In this document: piece after piece, positions 46,458-58,513 of the stretch | Layout of the letters: every line of letters starts with the position of its first letter | How positions within the stretch are numbered: position 1 is the stretch's first letter | Assembly (NCBI GenBank): GCA_951799425.1 | Contig: OX637393.1 | Span: forward strand, 30,303,744 to 30,367,743 | DNA length: 64,000 nt | DNA from: Ilex aquifolium | Taxonomy: Eukaryota; Streptophyta; Magnoliopsida; Aquifoliales; Aquifoliaceae | Reading direction: 5' to 3' | Program-made: the position numbers and the translations under genes | Notes under the pieces: generated by a model | What the model saw: only the letters and a program-made list of their open reading frames with translations | Database searches by the model: none | What the model was told of the DNA's origin: nothing

Positions 46458-49400
46458 TACACTCATATGGAATATCAGAGGGATCAGCCAGGCCTCTTCG
46501 ATTAGGAGGCTCAGGAAGCTGATCCGCTCACACCACTTATCGATGTTTTGTATTTTGGAGCCTTTTGTTGACCGGGATCGGTTGGAGTCTTTCAGGATTC
46601 GTTTGCATATGGAGCACAATTTTTGCTCTATTTCGGGGAAGATTTGGATCTTTTGGTCTTCCCTTTTTTGGTTGGAGGTTATTCAGGACGATGGTTAGGT
46701 GGTTCATTGCCAGGTGCGTCATTCTTCCTTACCGGATCCAGTTTTTATTTCTTTTGTGTATGCTAGTTGCGTAGCTTCTGTTCGGCAGGGTTTGTGGGAT
46801 TCCTTGACACAGTTTGGGAGCATTCATGATGGTCCGTGGATGGTTGGTGGGGATTTCAACGTTGTTGAGTCCCATTCTGAGATTCGGGGGGGGGGGGCAT
46901 ACACAATCTCAGTCTGCTATTGATGCCTTTTCCCTAGCTTTGTTGTCTAGTGGTTTAGAGGATGCTGAGTTTGAGGGTACTCCGTTCACATGGACGAATG
47001 GACGTACTTGGAGGAGATTGGATAGAGTAGTGATAAATGCTCAGTGGAGTTCTTATTTTTCCGTGTTTCGAGTGGCTCACCTGAACCGGACTTGTTCAGA
47101 TCATTCACCATTGTTGATTTCTGGAGATCAGCGTCAGAGCAGAGGGCCGAGCCGGTTCAAGTTTCTTCACACTTGGACCAGGCACGGAGATTTTCTGGAG
47201 GTTGTACGGCAGAGCTGGACTATTCCTGTGTTCGCTTCAGGGATGTCTGCGTTTCAATCGAAGCTTATTCGATTGAAACAAACCCTGAAGGTCTGGAACA
47301 AGGAAGTGTTCGGCAATGTGTTTCAGCGAGTTCAGGAGGCAGAGGCCGAGGTTAGTAGGAGAGAGGTGGCACATGATCAGTCAGGGTCTCCATCAGATCG
47401 GGCTGCCCTTCATCAGGCCAGGGCTGAGTTGCAGCAGACATTACAGTGTGAGGAGTCTTTTATGAGACAGCAGTCCCGTGTCCGCTGGCTTCGAGAGGGG
47501 GATTCGAACACCCGCTTCTTTCATGCTTCAGTGAGGAAGAAGCGACATGTTCTTTCAATCCATCGGATCCGGGGTGATGACGGAGAGTGGATTACTGAGC
47601 CTAGGGCTATTGGTACTTCGGCAGTTTCATTTTTTCAGGGATTGTTCTCTCTGGGGGCTGGTCAGGTTGAGATTGCAGATTTTTCGGCTATTCCAGCTAT
47701 TGTGACGGATGCAGATGATGTTGGGTTGTGTGCTATGCCGACTTTGGAGGAGGTGAGACAGGTCGTATTCTCTATTGATTCAGATAGTGCGCCTGGGCCG
47801 GATGGTTTTTGCAGTCGTTTTTATCAGTTTTGCTGGGACATTGTGGGAGCAGATTTTCTGGCTGCAGTTCAGGATTACTTCCGGGGTTCTCCTATGCCTC
47901 GAGGATTCATGAGTACGTTGGTGGTGCTTTTGCCCAAGAAGGAGTCACCTTCTACTTGGGCAGATTTTAGGCCGATCAGTCTATGTAACGTGAGCAATAA
48001 GGTGCTGACGAAGATCCTCGTTTCTCGTCTGTCGTCCTTGTTGCCGCGTATCATATCACATACGCAGAGTGGGTTTGTGCAGGGCCGAGTGTTGCAGGAT
48101 AGTGTTCTTTTAGCTCAGGAGTTGGTGCATGATTTGGGGAGAGGTTCCCGGGGTGGGAACGTCGTGCTGAAGCTAGATATGGCTAAAGCATATGACAGGA
48201 TGTCTTGGACATTCATTCTCCAGATGTTGCGGGCTTTTGGGTTCTCTGAGGGCTGGATTTCTTTGGTTCGGCGGGCTATCTGGGGGCCGTGGTTTTCTGT
48301 GATGGTGAATGGGGTCAGTCAGGGCTTTTTCCAGTCGCAGGTGGGGCTGCGGCAGGGTGACCCCCTCTCTCCTTGTTTGTTCATCATTGCTGCAGAGTAT
48401 CTGTCTCGAGGCTTGGACTCTTTGTATGCTCGATTTCCGGGGGTGGGATATAGTACTGGAGTTGGGGTTTCGGTCTCCCATTTGGCTTTTGCTGATGACA
48501 TTATTATTTTTACTAATGGGTGCCGGTCGAGCTTGCAGCGAGTTATGGATTTTCTTCATCACTATGAGGCTGCCTCTGGTCAGTTAGTTAGTCAGGCCAA
48601 AAGCAGTTTCTATATCAGTTCGCGTGCCTCGCATTCTAGAGAGGTGATTGCAAGACAGACCACTGGTTTTCAGAAGCGTGACTTTCCGTTTATTTATCTG
48701 GGGTGCCCTATCTACTTGGGTCATCTCCGGATCTCGTACTTTGATGAGATGATTCGGAAGGTGCGCGATCGGATTTCTGGATGGGTGAATCGCTTGGTCT
48801 CCTTTGGAGGTAAGCTCACTCTGATTCGGCATGTGCTCGCATCGATGCCAATTCACTTGTTTCACGTGCTGAGGCATCCTGCGGATGTTTTTCACCAGTT
48901 AGAGAGGTTGTTCACACGTTTCTTGTGGGGTGATACAACTACTCATCAGAGGATTCACTGGTGTCACTGGGCTGAGGTATGTTTCCCTGTAGAGGAGGGC
49001 GGCTTAGGGGTGCGTTCTTTTTCTGACGTAGCTGAGGCTTGTGAGGTGAAGCTCTGGTGGAGTTTTCGGGCTCAACAGTCACTTTGGTCCACTTTTATGA
49101 AGGCCAAGTACTGTAGATCCACCCATCCTGGGCTGATTGAGTTTCGTTACCCAGCTTCACCTCTTTGGAGGCAGTTGTGTGGGATTCGATCCGTGGCTGA
49201 GCCGAGGATCAGATGGTTAGTACGGTCTGGTGAGGTCAGCTTCTGGTATGATTGTTGGTTGGGGGATTACCCATTGGCTTTAGTGTATCCGGGGGCAGCT
49301 TCTGGGGTTCCTATTTCTGCTTACTGGAGGGGTCGGCAGTGGGACAGAGGCCGATTGTTGGGGATTTTGCCTCCTCCAGTTGTTGAGCAGATTGTGCAGA

Positions 49401-50554
49401 TTCCGATTCCAAAGCAGGGGATTGATCAGATGAGGTGGAGGTTGTCTTTGGATGGGAATTTTTCATTGAGGACTGCTTGGGCTGATATTCGGGGTGTGGC
49501 TCCAGTTCGTGCTGGGTTTTCTTGTGTCTGGCAGAGGCATATTCCTACTCAGATCTCCTTCTTTATGTGGCGGTTGTTTCATGGTTTCCTGGCCACAGAT
49601 GATGGCTTAGAGAGACGGGGTTTCCATTTAGTATCCCGGTGTGTGTGTGGTGGGGCTGTTGAGACTCTTAGACATCTTTTTCTGAATTGTCCTCTTGCAG
49701 TTCAGGTGTGGGGTCACTTTTATCGGATGTTTGGGATCAGATGTTGGCCGTTTCAGTCTCCTTATGCTTTGATGCTTCATTGGCGGCGTTGTGCTCCTTC
49801 TGCAGGTCACGTGCGAGTATTGCTACCGTGCTTCATTCTGTGGCACTTATGGAAGACGCGTAATGCTTATAGGTTCGATGGCCAGGCCTTTCAGGTGACC
49901 GTTGTGATTCAGAGGGTTATGACCGATATACAGTTGGTGGGGCTGGCTTTTGGGTTTGCTCCAAGTCAGTTGCGTCGGGATGAGTCAGTTGAGTTTGTAG
50001 GTTCTCTTAGGGTCTTGGTTCCTCAGCCTCGACCTCTTCGCTTGGTTGCTTGGACTCGTCCTGCAGCGGGTTGCCTGAAGATCAGCGTTGACGGCTGTTC
50101 TAAAGGCAATCCGGGACTGTCTGCCGCAGGGGGTATTATTCGGGACCACCAGGGTCGGGTACTTAGGGCTTTTTGCTCGTTTCTGGGGCATCAGCCTATT
50201 CTGTATGCGGAGTTGCAGGCGGTATGTGCTGGGTTGGAGTTGGCCGCAGATTTGGGAGCTTCAGAGTTGGTAGTGGAGTCAGATTCAGCTACAGTGGTTT
50301 CTTGGGTTTCTTCTCAGGGTACTGGGTGCTGGGTTTATGCTTACCTGCTTGCTCGGATTCGGGTTCTGTGTGTTTCTCTCTCGGTTCGCGTCTGCCACAT
50401 CCTACGAGAGGCGAATCAGGCTGCAGACTTCATGGCTAATTGGGCTTGCTCTCAGCAGCTCAATCAGCGATTCCCTGATTCGTCATCCCTTCCTTCTGGG
50501 ATTGCAGGCATCATTGTCTTGGACGCTCGACAGACCCCTCACGTTCGTCATTGA
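46450..50554 (+). pseudogene. LINE ORF2: endonuclease, reverse transcriptase and RNase H, with two lesions
   Basis: Starts at ATG 46450 (MISTLIWNIRG). The apurinic-type endonuclease region includes WMVGGDFNVV (about 46.84 kb) and SDHSPLL (about 47.10 kb). Reverse transcriptase follows with FRPISLCN, a KLDMAKAYDRMSW block (about 48.17 kb), QGDPLSP and the catalytic FADD (48488-48499). Next come a zinc-binding reverse-transcriptase-associated domain (WRLFHGFLATDDGL ... CVCGGAVETLRHLF) and a C-terminal RNase H (SVDGCSKGNPG ... YAELQAV ... ESDSA ... ANQAAD) ending at 50554. Two defects are seen: an in-frame TAG at 46696-46698, and a one-frame shift at the G tract at about 46886-46897. The frame is then open for more than 1,200 codons. 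The G-tract change could be a sequencing or polymerase slip. Confidence 0.9.
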
Positions 50555-50800
50555 GTTTTATTTTAATTGATGTTTCCTATTATTTTGTTCTGTGGGGAAT
50601 TCCCACTTTGCTTTTCTATTTATTTATTTTTCATGCTTTTGGTGGTGAGTCACCTCGTTTTTGGACTTTCTTCCACTTCTTGAGGCTTGGCTTTATGACC
50701 TCCTCCCTTGTACATTTTTTCGTTTAGTTTTATATACTGGTAGGGGTCCTGCCAAACCCCCCACCCACATTGGGTGGTTTTGAGAAAAAAAAAAAAAAAA
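50555..50800 (+). other. LINE 3' untranslated region and poly(A) tail
   Basis: A pyrimidine-rich end with ccccccacccacattgggtgg is followed by 16 A. It directly abuts the right target duplication. Confidence 0.85.
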
Positions 50801-51057
50801 TTTGTAATTATTGGTGTCATGTATATAAATTTAAAGTATCAGGGCCGATTTTATTTTATTTTTTTAAATTTAAGAGAAAAGTTTGTCAAATAATCTACAT
50901 AATGATTTATTGAATTTATGTGTTAACGCACCTGGCCGGTGTTTGTGTTATGTACTTATTACAATTACGCACAAAATAATGAGTTTATGATAAAAGTGTA
51001 GGTTCACTCTACAGGAGTAGGCAATATTTACTATTTTCGGGTTAGGGTGTTACATTT

Positions 51058-51070
51058 TGGTATTAGAGCC
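51058..51070 (+). other. Primer-binding site of the Del/Tekay-like fossil
   Basis: TGGTATTAGAGCC differs by one base from the common initiator-Met primer site. It lies 3 bp after the LTR end at 51054. Confidence 0.75.
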
Positions 51071-52135
51071 TAGGTTTGATAGATTCTAAAGACAAGTGAG
51101 TCTAGGTCTGCAGTGGACAAGGTAAGATGTCGAGGTGTCAGCTAGGATGAGATAAGCATAACAAAAATGCTTATTTTATACATTTGAATATATATATTTC
51201 TGTGTTGATTTGTATTTTTGTAGCATTGTGAATCATGGATTATACAACTGATTTGAATCGGATAGAAATGGAGTGTTTTTATGTTTTCATTATGATTGAG
51301 GGATGTGACAAACACCATTGAGAAGGGGCAAGGGTTAGTAGAAACAGTTTACATAGTTTGGAGAATATTTGATGTCATGGCTCAAATGAACGTACAACAG
51401 GCTCGATTAAATGGGTTACAAATGAAAATACAGGCAGCTGTTCGAGCAAAGAAACTAATACATTGCTGTGAGTCAGGTATTATTATTAATTAGAGGTTTA
51501 TGAAATTGCGGTCTACACATTTTTAGTGCTGAAAAAAAGAAGTTCAAATTCAATGATAGGTAATGGAATAACTCTTGATAATTCCAGTTTCAGACAATGA
51601 AGCTCTTGTGCCAATACAGATTAGTTGTTATTAGTTTGTGAAATGCTTAAAGCTAAATATTTTCTAGACAATAGCATTATGAGAAAGAACAAGATTCTAT
51701 GTCCTAAACTCAAGGGAAGATGTATGTGACTAGGTATGAAGCTCGATTTACTAATCTATTAATACTATTTTGTTGCGGCCCTTGTTTAGACTGATGAAGT
51801 AAATATAAGAGACTGCAATGGAGATTTGATTTCTCTTTTTGAATTTGTATTATAGTTGTGAATCAATAGGCTATGTTTGTTGATAAATAAATCTTTATTT
51901 GTTAGAAAAGATGATCAATAATTAGCTAGTTGATGTGAATAGTATAAGAAAAGATGTTGTTTGTCATCAGTAATGGTCTTGAAGGGGTATATATATATAC
52001 TCAGGGATTATGTGGCCATGAAATCAAGCTAATTAAATCAATGGTATGAGTATGGATGGTTGAGACAAGTATTATATGTAAGAATAAAATTAAGTTTTTA
52101 AAACTTTTCATTGAATATCCACTTTAATTGAGTTT

Positions 52136-52846
52136 TGATGGCGTAAACCTTCGGATACGAGCTATAGGACCAAATTAATTGGCGTGAGCAGTTTGCATGG
52201 GGACTAATATGGCATCTGAGCTACAAGGCTCGTGAAGTGGGGAATGAAAGCTCTAATTAGTCGTGTGTAATGTGTGAAATACAATAGAAATATAGTGGTT
52301 CACCGGCTGATGAGCTCGGCTAGTCCACTCTCTAATGGAGGCTCTTGCTCCTGTCTCTTTATTGATCTAATTCAATAAATTACAACAGAATTCTCAAGGT
52401 ATTAGGGTTTCAAGTTTTTTTTCTCAATGGAAGCTGCCCCTCCTCTTTATAGCCTCATGCTTACCTCTAATTCGGGGTTACTTCCTTTATTGTAGGGATC
52501 GTCCCTATCTTCTTCTATAATCTCGGGCTTTCCTAAACCCCTTATGGCTGACCGCGGATGGCGAGTTCTCTGCCTTGTGTTAGGGGATTCTCTCCTTGGT
52601 TTTAGGATAGGATCCTGGCTGGTAGCGGATTTCTTGCCTTGGATTGACTTAACTCCCCCTGTTCGGGTATCTACTGCCTTTTTACTGCCCTCTCATTGTT
52701 TCTTAGCTCATGTCTTTAGTTGGGAATATAAGTTCCGATTGGGCGAGCTCAGACCTTGCTGGATGAGCTCAACTTAGTTCTCCATAAACTCCCGAACTGA
52801 GCTCTTTTCCTGAGCTCAGGTCTGGGGTTTACTTTAGGTATCATCA
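52136..52846 (-). repeat. 3' LTR of gypsy F
   Basis: 711 bp by my reading, with matching ends TGATGG... and ...ATCATCA on the plus strand (TGATGATACC as the LTR start on the minus strand). The minus-strand TATA box ggctataaagagg lies at about 52442-52455. Left flank agttt should recur beyond the other LTR. The ends are inferred without a second LTR to align. Confidence 0.75.
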
Positions 52847-52861
52847 GTTGCCCCCCAGCCC
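52847..52861 (-). other. Polypurine tract of gypsy F
   Basis: On the minus strand, ggctggggggcaac directly precedes the LTR start TGATGATACC. It is closely similar to ctgggggcaaa in element A. Confidence 0.75.
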
Positions 52862-53487
52862 TTGCCTTGAGTTAGCTCAGGCAGGGGATGACCTGCACAA
52901 GACGAGTTACACATGCACGTGGCTAACACGTGACTGGAGGATTTCTGACGGTTTGTAGTCATCATGACTTTCCTCGATTCCCGCGCATGTCTCAGCCCAC
53001 GTCTCCCCAGCTTTAAATGCTCAAAACGGCTATCTAAACCGCTTCTTCGCACTATTCATCTTCTTTACTGCTCTCCCTATTTTCTCTGCAACTTCGGACC
53101 GTGGTACCCTTCTGTTTTCTTGCTTGAAATCGCATTTCCAGCCCTTGTTTAGAAGACTCGCATCGCCTCCTTCCTCCGATAGTGCCCCAGGTTTCCGTTC
53201 GCTGCCATTTCTGAGTTAGGTACGTCCTTTGCCCCCCTTTTCCTCTTCCTTTTGCTCTGGATCCCTCGAATTCGAGGTGGTTACTGCATTTTTGGGCTTT
53301 TCGATTCTTTTACTTTTGGAATCGCGACCATTGCTTAGCTCCCCTTCCTCATTTCGTCGATTGGAGCTCTATAATCCACATCCTTGCCGTCGGGAGTTAC
53401 TGTGCTGACCCTAGGGTTATTAGGGAGAGTTTGATCAGTGTTCCCCCTCTCTATCGCTCTTTTATCCTTCCTTTTTCCTGCCCGACC

Positions 53488-56138
53488 ATGTCTGCCTCTT
53501 CTGGAGCCACGCGTTCCTCTGTTTCACTTTTAGGGTCTAGGTCAGCCGAGGAAGATACTGAATTAGGGGAGGTAGGTGAGGAGATAGATAATTTCCCTGG
53601 GGTGGATGTTGTAGAAACCGAGGTCGGTACTGAGGGACCTCCTTCCCAGCCTTCTCCTGTGTCCTCCAAGCCCAACAAAGGCAAGGGCAAGGTTAGCGGA
53701 GTCGGGGTTGAGGAAAAAACCTCGTACTTGGGGCTTGCTTTTAAGCATGCTGAATCGGTGGGGTACAGTAAAGAGGCCCCTGGGCTAATGAAAACCTATA
53801 AGGTTCGGTATGGTTTTCCTCCTGGGGTCGAACCCTGGTGTCCAGACCAATCCGTCTACTATGTAGAAAAGGTGCACAATAGGGTCTGCTTTTTCCTTGC
53901 CGCTTTTGACAACGGCCTTCGCTTTCCTGTGCACCCCTTCATCAAGGCCGTTCTGCAGCATTTTCATGTGTGCCCTTCCCAGATTTCCCCCAACTTCTAT
54001 GGCGTCATGGTTGGTCTGTTAGTCATATTTAAGAAGCATAAACTTGGGATTCCTAGCATTCCTTTGTTCTTAGAGCTCTTCAATGTTAAACCGACCTCCG
54101 GAGGCTTCTTGTACGCCTCCAAGCGTACCAGCATTAGGCAGCTCATCTCTGATATTCCGACCTCCCATAAACACTGGAAGGAACATTTCTTCTTTGTCGG
54201 GGGCGCCAATTGGGAGTACAACCCTGCTGATAAAACAGACACACTCGGTATTCCTACGGCCTGGGCTGAACCAGATAATTTACGTGAGTCCTTACTTAAG
54301 TCCGAGCTCTGATCTGACATTCGCCGGCCCCTCACCTTTTTCTCACTTGCCTACTTTCTTTCTCTCAGGTGAACGCTACGAGCTCAGTCCTGAGGACAAA
54401 AAGGTGCTAGCCAAGTTGGAAAAGATCAAGCCAGAGAAGTACGCCGACTTGATTGAGTCAAGGAACCTAGTACAGCTAGGTCTGAGTCTTCCTGTGGCGA
54501 CTTTAGCGATCCCATTATCTGTTTTAGGGGCTGACGAAGGTAATTTCAACTTTTCCTTTCTTCATCATTTTCCCTTCTCTTCTCTTTTCCTTTACCTTAT
54601 CCTATTTCTTCCAGATCTTCCGGGTCCTTCTACCATGAAATCTACCCCAGAAGAGATCCAGGCCAAGGTGGATGAGCTAATGAGAGGTGGTAGATCTAGC
54701 AAGCGCAAGGCCCGGGCTAGTACTGGGAGTGGTCCAGGTACCCGGGCCAAAATCCCCAGATTGGAGGTATCTTCCTCCCCCTCTGCAGCGGAGGGACAGG
54801 TTCCAAGTAAGGCTCCACTCTCCTCCTCTGGGACTCCACAAACTGCAACCGCCTTTTCTCCTCCAGTGGCCCCTTCTAGGTTGACGTCTGCTCAAGAGGG
54901 GGGTCAAGCTTCCCCTTCTTCTTCTGAGGTCGAGGAGGCTTTGAAATTGGTTCCCGACCTTCAGCCCGAGAGTTTCAAATACAGCGCTTCTGGGAAGGTG
55001 ATTGAGAAAGAGAGAAAATCTGCGGAGGAAGATGAGGACTCCTTTTTCGACAACATGGATCTTGCTGCGGGAGCTCTGTCTTCTATATTTTCTGAGGCTG
55101 ATGTCTTGAAGGCCGCTTCCATGCCACTGGAGGAGTCCATCGACTCAGCTCTTCAAGGAGCAGCCGCTGTAAGTGCTAACTCCCTTCTTTGTTTGTCCAT
55201 TCTAGTTTCATGGTCTGTTGCAACCTGCTGAGCTTTCCTTATTCTCTTAGGCTGCCCTCCATGTAAAAGGTCTGCTGCATCGGGTTAGGTCCCAAGAGAG
55301 CTCTTTTCAGGTCTTGAAGAAGTTTAAGACCAAGGTTTCTGAACTGTCTCTCGAGAATGAAGACCTCAGGGCTCGGGTGGAGAGCCTCAAAGTACAAATG
55401 GAGGGCCTCAACGAGCAGACGATGAAGCAAGCTTCTGATCTCAAGCATACGTTGACAGTCAAGGTCAGAGCTGAGGAGGGGGAGAAGAAGGCTCGGGATG
55501 AGCTGAAGTTGGTTAAGGAAGACCTGCAGGTTAAGGTCGAGGCGTGGTCCAAGGCTAACCAGGAGGCCTTCGATGCCAAGAAAGAGCTCATCCAGGCCAA
55601 TCAAGACTATCTTACCCTCAGCGAGGCTAACGGCAAACTCTGTGAGGAGCTCGAGGAGCAGAAAAGTTTGGTCCAACAGAAGGACAAAGAGATCGCCGAG
55701 CTGAGAGACGAGGCCACCACCCTGTGGGCTACCGGATGGCTTGCTTTCAGGCGCAAGGCTATCAAAACTTTTCCAGACCTTAACTTCAATTTTTCTACCC
55801 CTACCACAGAAGAATTGGAGGAGTCTAGCTCTGATAACGAGGAGGATGCCTCAGTTTCCCCCGCTGCTGCTTTGAGTCAGGACATACCTGCCCCTGGGAC
55901 CTCTAGAGCTCTTGTCGTGCTTCCTGAGCCTTCAACAGCGATCCCTGAGCTCATTGGTGTAGATCCTGCTGTTGCACCAATTTCTGCAAACTTGGTGTCT
56001 GAAACCCTTGCCCAAAATCCTGAATCAACGGAAGCGGGGTCCCAAGACATTCCTGGAAGCTCTCCCCTAGCTCCTATTGCTGAAGGCCCCTCTGCTGAGC
56101 TGCGAGATTCCCCAATTACTCCTCCTTCAGGAACTTAG
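53488..56138 (+). other. First antisense gene of gypsy F (Tat-type aORF, putative gypsy-type transposon family)
   Basis: Runs opposite to gag-pol. It begins MSASSGATRSS at 53488, in good context after a CT-rich leader. The N-terminal part is acidic and low-complexity. A conserved domain (about 53.8-54.3 kb) follows: GLRFPVHPFIKAVLQHF, CPSQISPNFYGVMVGLLV, and a WKEHFFFV segment. Then comes a Ser/Pro-rich linker with basic RSSKRKAR, and a long coiled coil (55.3-55.75 kb, KKFKTKVSELSLENEDLRA onward). Three short introns of about 75-90 bp with GT-AG edges and pyrimidine tracts are apparent between the blocks. Introns in such antisense frames are inferred here from sequence. Similar proteins are common in plant annotations. 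The function is unknown, though nuclear or RNA-binding regulation is conceivable. Confidence 0.75.
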
Positions 56139-56607
56139 ATCTTTTTAATTGTAATTTCTTTGTAAAGGATTTTTGAGATGTACCCCTAATTTGGGCTTGG
56201 TCCTCGTGTTACTTTGTGAACCTTATCTTTCTTTTCTTTTGTTGGTTTAGCATCCATATGCGTATACATATCTCTGATTTTTAATTTGGACTTCAACTGC
56301 TCACTTACCTGCTTTGCTTTATTTGCTCAGTATATATTCCCCTGCCCCCTTTTGCTTTGAGTGGGGCCGTGCACCTCTTGAAGCAAAAATACTAGATTGA
56401 ATAGTAAGGGAGACTTGGTGTTTCTTGGGGATCCCTTCCCTCTTCTTCTTTGTTCTGAGCTGTTTGACTTGGTATTCTGAACTGGCGTGCTCCTCCTGAG
56501 CTATATAGCTCGAGTATATTAGGCTGTGAGTTCTTCCCGAGCTGTACAATTCTTCCTATGAACCATAAAAGCTCTTACTGAGCTTTTTGGCTCTGCTGTC
56601 CGAACTC

Positions 56608-56647
<40 letters not shown>

Positions 56648-57121
56648 AGAAGGATAACAAATTTCATTGCTCTTATTTTCTGAGAAGAGAATACTTTCTT
56701 CTACTCTTCATATTTCTTTTCCCCTGCCTTGCTTTAAGGAGTGCTTTTTCGACAGGGCTAGGCTCAAATACGGAGGATATGTGGCTTGACGGGGTCAGAA
56801 TGTTTCCTCGTTGTTTTGAATGCAATATAAGGAGGGGGGGTAGTATCTGATTTCTTTTCCCGCGTTTTTCTCTCAACATCTTCCTATAACCGTCACGTCT
56901 TTCCCCTTTCCATAACCGCAACCACTTTCCATAACCGTAGCCCCTTTCCATAACCGCTACTACTTTCCACAACCGTCCCTACCTTCATTGATTAGGAAAC
57001 CAAACAGGCGACCTGATTCCCTATTTTTTGGCTCTTTGTTTCCTGAAAAGCACCCAAGTGTGTGACATATTCTTGACTTTCTTCTTGATTTCTTGCGTCT
57101 TTTTCCTTACCAGCGCTTTCG
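56139..57121 (+). other. Spacer between the two antisense genes of gypsy F, with T34 run and 20-bp repeats
   Basis: A run of 34 T occupies 56613-56646. At 56886-56976 about five units of 'ctttccataaccg(c/t)a' repeat. A CT-rich leader precedes the second antisense gene. No other coding sequence is supported. Confidence 0.7.
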
Positions 57122-58210
57122 ATGGCTGCCTCTGCTTCTTCTCTGTTCCATGAACGATCCTCCTCTGGAATCAAATGGAAGTGGCATCGTCGCTATTTGT
57201 CCCCCTCAATACTTGAATCTTCTGATTTAGTGGACATCAAGAAACGTTTTTTTCCTGATCTTGATTTGCCTTTGCGAGTCTCTTCCTCCGACGAGCCTTG
57301 CAATTACCTCCCCCGAGGGGAGGTCTGTTTCTTCGAAGGTGCTATGGGCATGGGACTTCGCCTTCCCATTCATCCGGCCATTGGGCGAGTTCTTGCCTAT
57401 TATGGCCTGTGCCCTTCTCGCCTCTCTCCACGAGGATGGGCTGCTATGATAAGCTTTTTCTTGTTCTGCCGCTTGCATGCTCTTGGCAGGTTCCCCTTTG
57501 TCTCTGAGTTCCTGTATTTCTTTGAGATTGAGGAAGATGATGCCCCCTGCTTCAGTTTCTTCCGTTGGAGGGATTTCAATTTACGCCCTCTGGTTCTAGA
57601 TCTTCCCTCCAACCCTGAAGGGTGGTCTGAGCGTTTCTTCTTCGCTTCTGGAGAGGCTTGGAGGTCTCCTGAGGATCGCTGTCGTAAAGCCAGGATTCCT
57701 CGGTCCTGGAAGAGCTTCTCTCGTATTGGTAAGCTCGATCATGGCTCTTTTGAGTACTTTCCTTTTAAAAATATGCTCTGATTATGCCCTTGCTGTGTAG
57801 ATCCACCTGACCTGGATTTACCAGGGATGGTGAATATCAACGAGTTGTTGCTTGTGGAGTCTAAGACTTATTCCGAGCTGATGACGAGCGCAAACCTCTA
57901 TTTGCTTGGGGCTGAGGCTACTGAGTTTGAGTTTTCCACTATTCCTTACTCTTCCTGGACCTCTTTCTCTGATTCTGATGAGGATGGGGATTCTGACAAG
58001 GATGGAAACACCGTCACGAGTTCGAGGAAGCGTAAAAGGGACGATTCCCCTTCTCCTGACTCTCTGTCCACCATCTTCCTTACCTCTATTGGTCAGAAGC
58101 TCCTTAACTCGCTTCAAAAGGCTGAGCAGGAAAGGGATGAGCTGAAGAAAGAGAATGCTAGCCTGAAGGGAGAGATTGCTGAGCTGAAAACTGAACTTAA
58201 GAAAGACTAG
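57122..58210 (+). other. Second antisense gene of gypsy F, diverged relative of the first
   Basis: Starts MAASASSLFHERSSSG at 57122. The same core is present in diverged form: MGLRLPIHPAIGRVLAYY, CPSRLSPRGWAAMISFFLF, and GWSERFFFASG, matching the first gene's HPFIKAVLQHF / CPSQISPNFYGVM / KEHFFFVGG order. One short GT-AG intron follows near 57.73-57.80 kb. The last block has an acidic stretch, a basic RKRKRDD and a C-terminal coiled coil (QKAEQERDELKKENASLK). It lacks the long Ser/Pro linker of its neighbour. Recognised as the same family by order of motifs. The role is unknown. Confidence 0.7.
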
Positions 58211-58513
58211 GATCTTTGTTTCCTTGTATCGTTCTTTCTTTTCTTAAGCGATATCAGACTATGACTCTTTTTGTATTTGTCTGAATATTTGTACTGTCGG
58301 ATATTTCGAATGCCAGACTTTTCATTCATCTCGAATTCTGTTAGGTTATTTCAGCTTACTCTTCTCGTTCGAAACACGAACGTAGATGGAAAACAGAAGA
58401 TCATGTCTGCTCTGACCTTACTTCTCATCTGACCTCATAGGTGTTCTCTGTTGTTCTGGACCCTTCGAGGTCTTTGGGTGTGTAGGCAGTGCACAAGGGT
58501 ATCTGGTCCTGGG

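Larger units (their letters stand above)
44072..50800 (+). mobile_element. Full-length L1-type LINE with RNase H domain, 6.7 kb
   Basis: Non-LTR retrotransposon. It has a 5' untranslated region of about 590 bp, ORF1 (44664-46457), ORF2 (46450-50554, interrupted), a 3' region of about 230 bp and a 16-base A tail (50785-50800). A perfect 16-bp target duplication (44056-44071, 50801-50816) shows a recent, complete insertion by target-primed reverse transcription. It landed inside the LTR of a Del/Tekay-like fossil. ORF1 is open and ORF2 has only two lesions, so it is close to an active copy but not one. Confidence 0.95.
43511..52135 (+). mobile_element. Del/Tekay-like gypsy fossil: 5' LTR split by a LINE, primer site and degraded gag start
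   Basis: The LTR part on the left (to 44071) shows a 'gagtttatggttttgctcacc...gattttaggtaa' block. After the LINE it resumes at 50817 and ends ggttagggtgttaca at 51054. TGGTATTAGAGCC (51058-51070) follows as a slightly altered initiator-Met primer site, then the 'taggtttgatagattctaaag' type leader of this lineage. From 51.2 to 51.5 kb short gag-like remnants are seen. The rest of the element is missing on the right, where gypsy F begins. It is old and heavily broken. The left limit of the LTR is not resolved. Confidence 0.55.

Noticed and set aside
46886-46897. Programmed frameshift in LINE ORF2 at the G tract
   Set aside because: Plant L1 ORF2 is not known to need a frameshift, and a stop codon just upstream also interrupts the frame. 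A slip in a G homopolymer explains it better.
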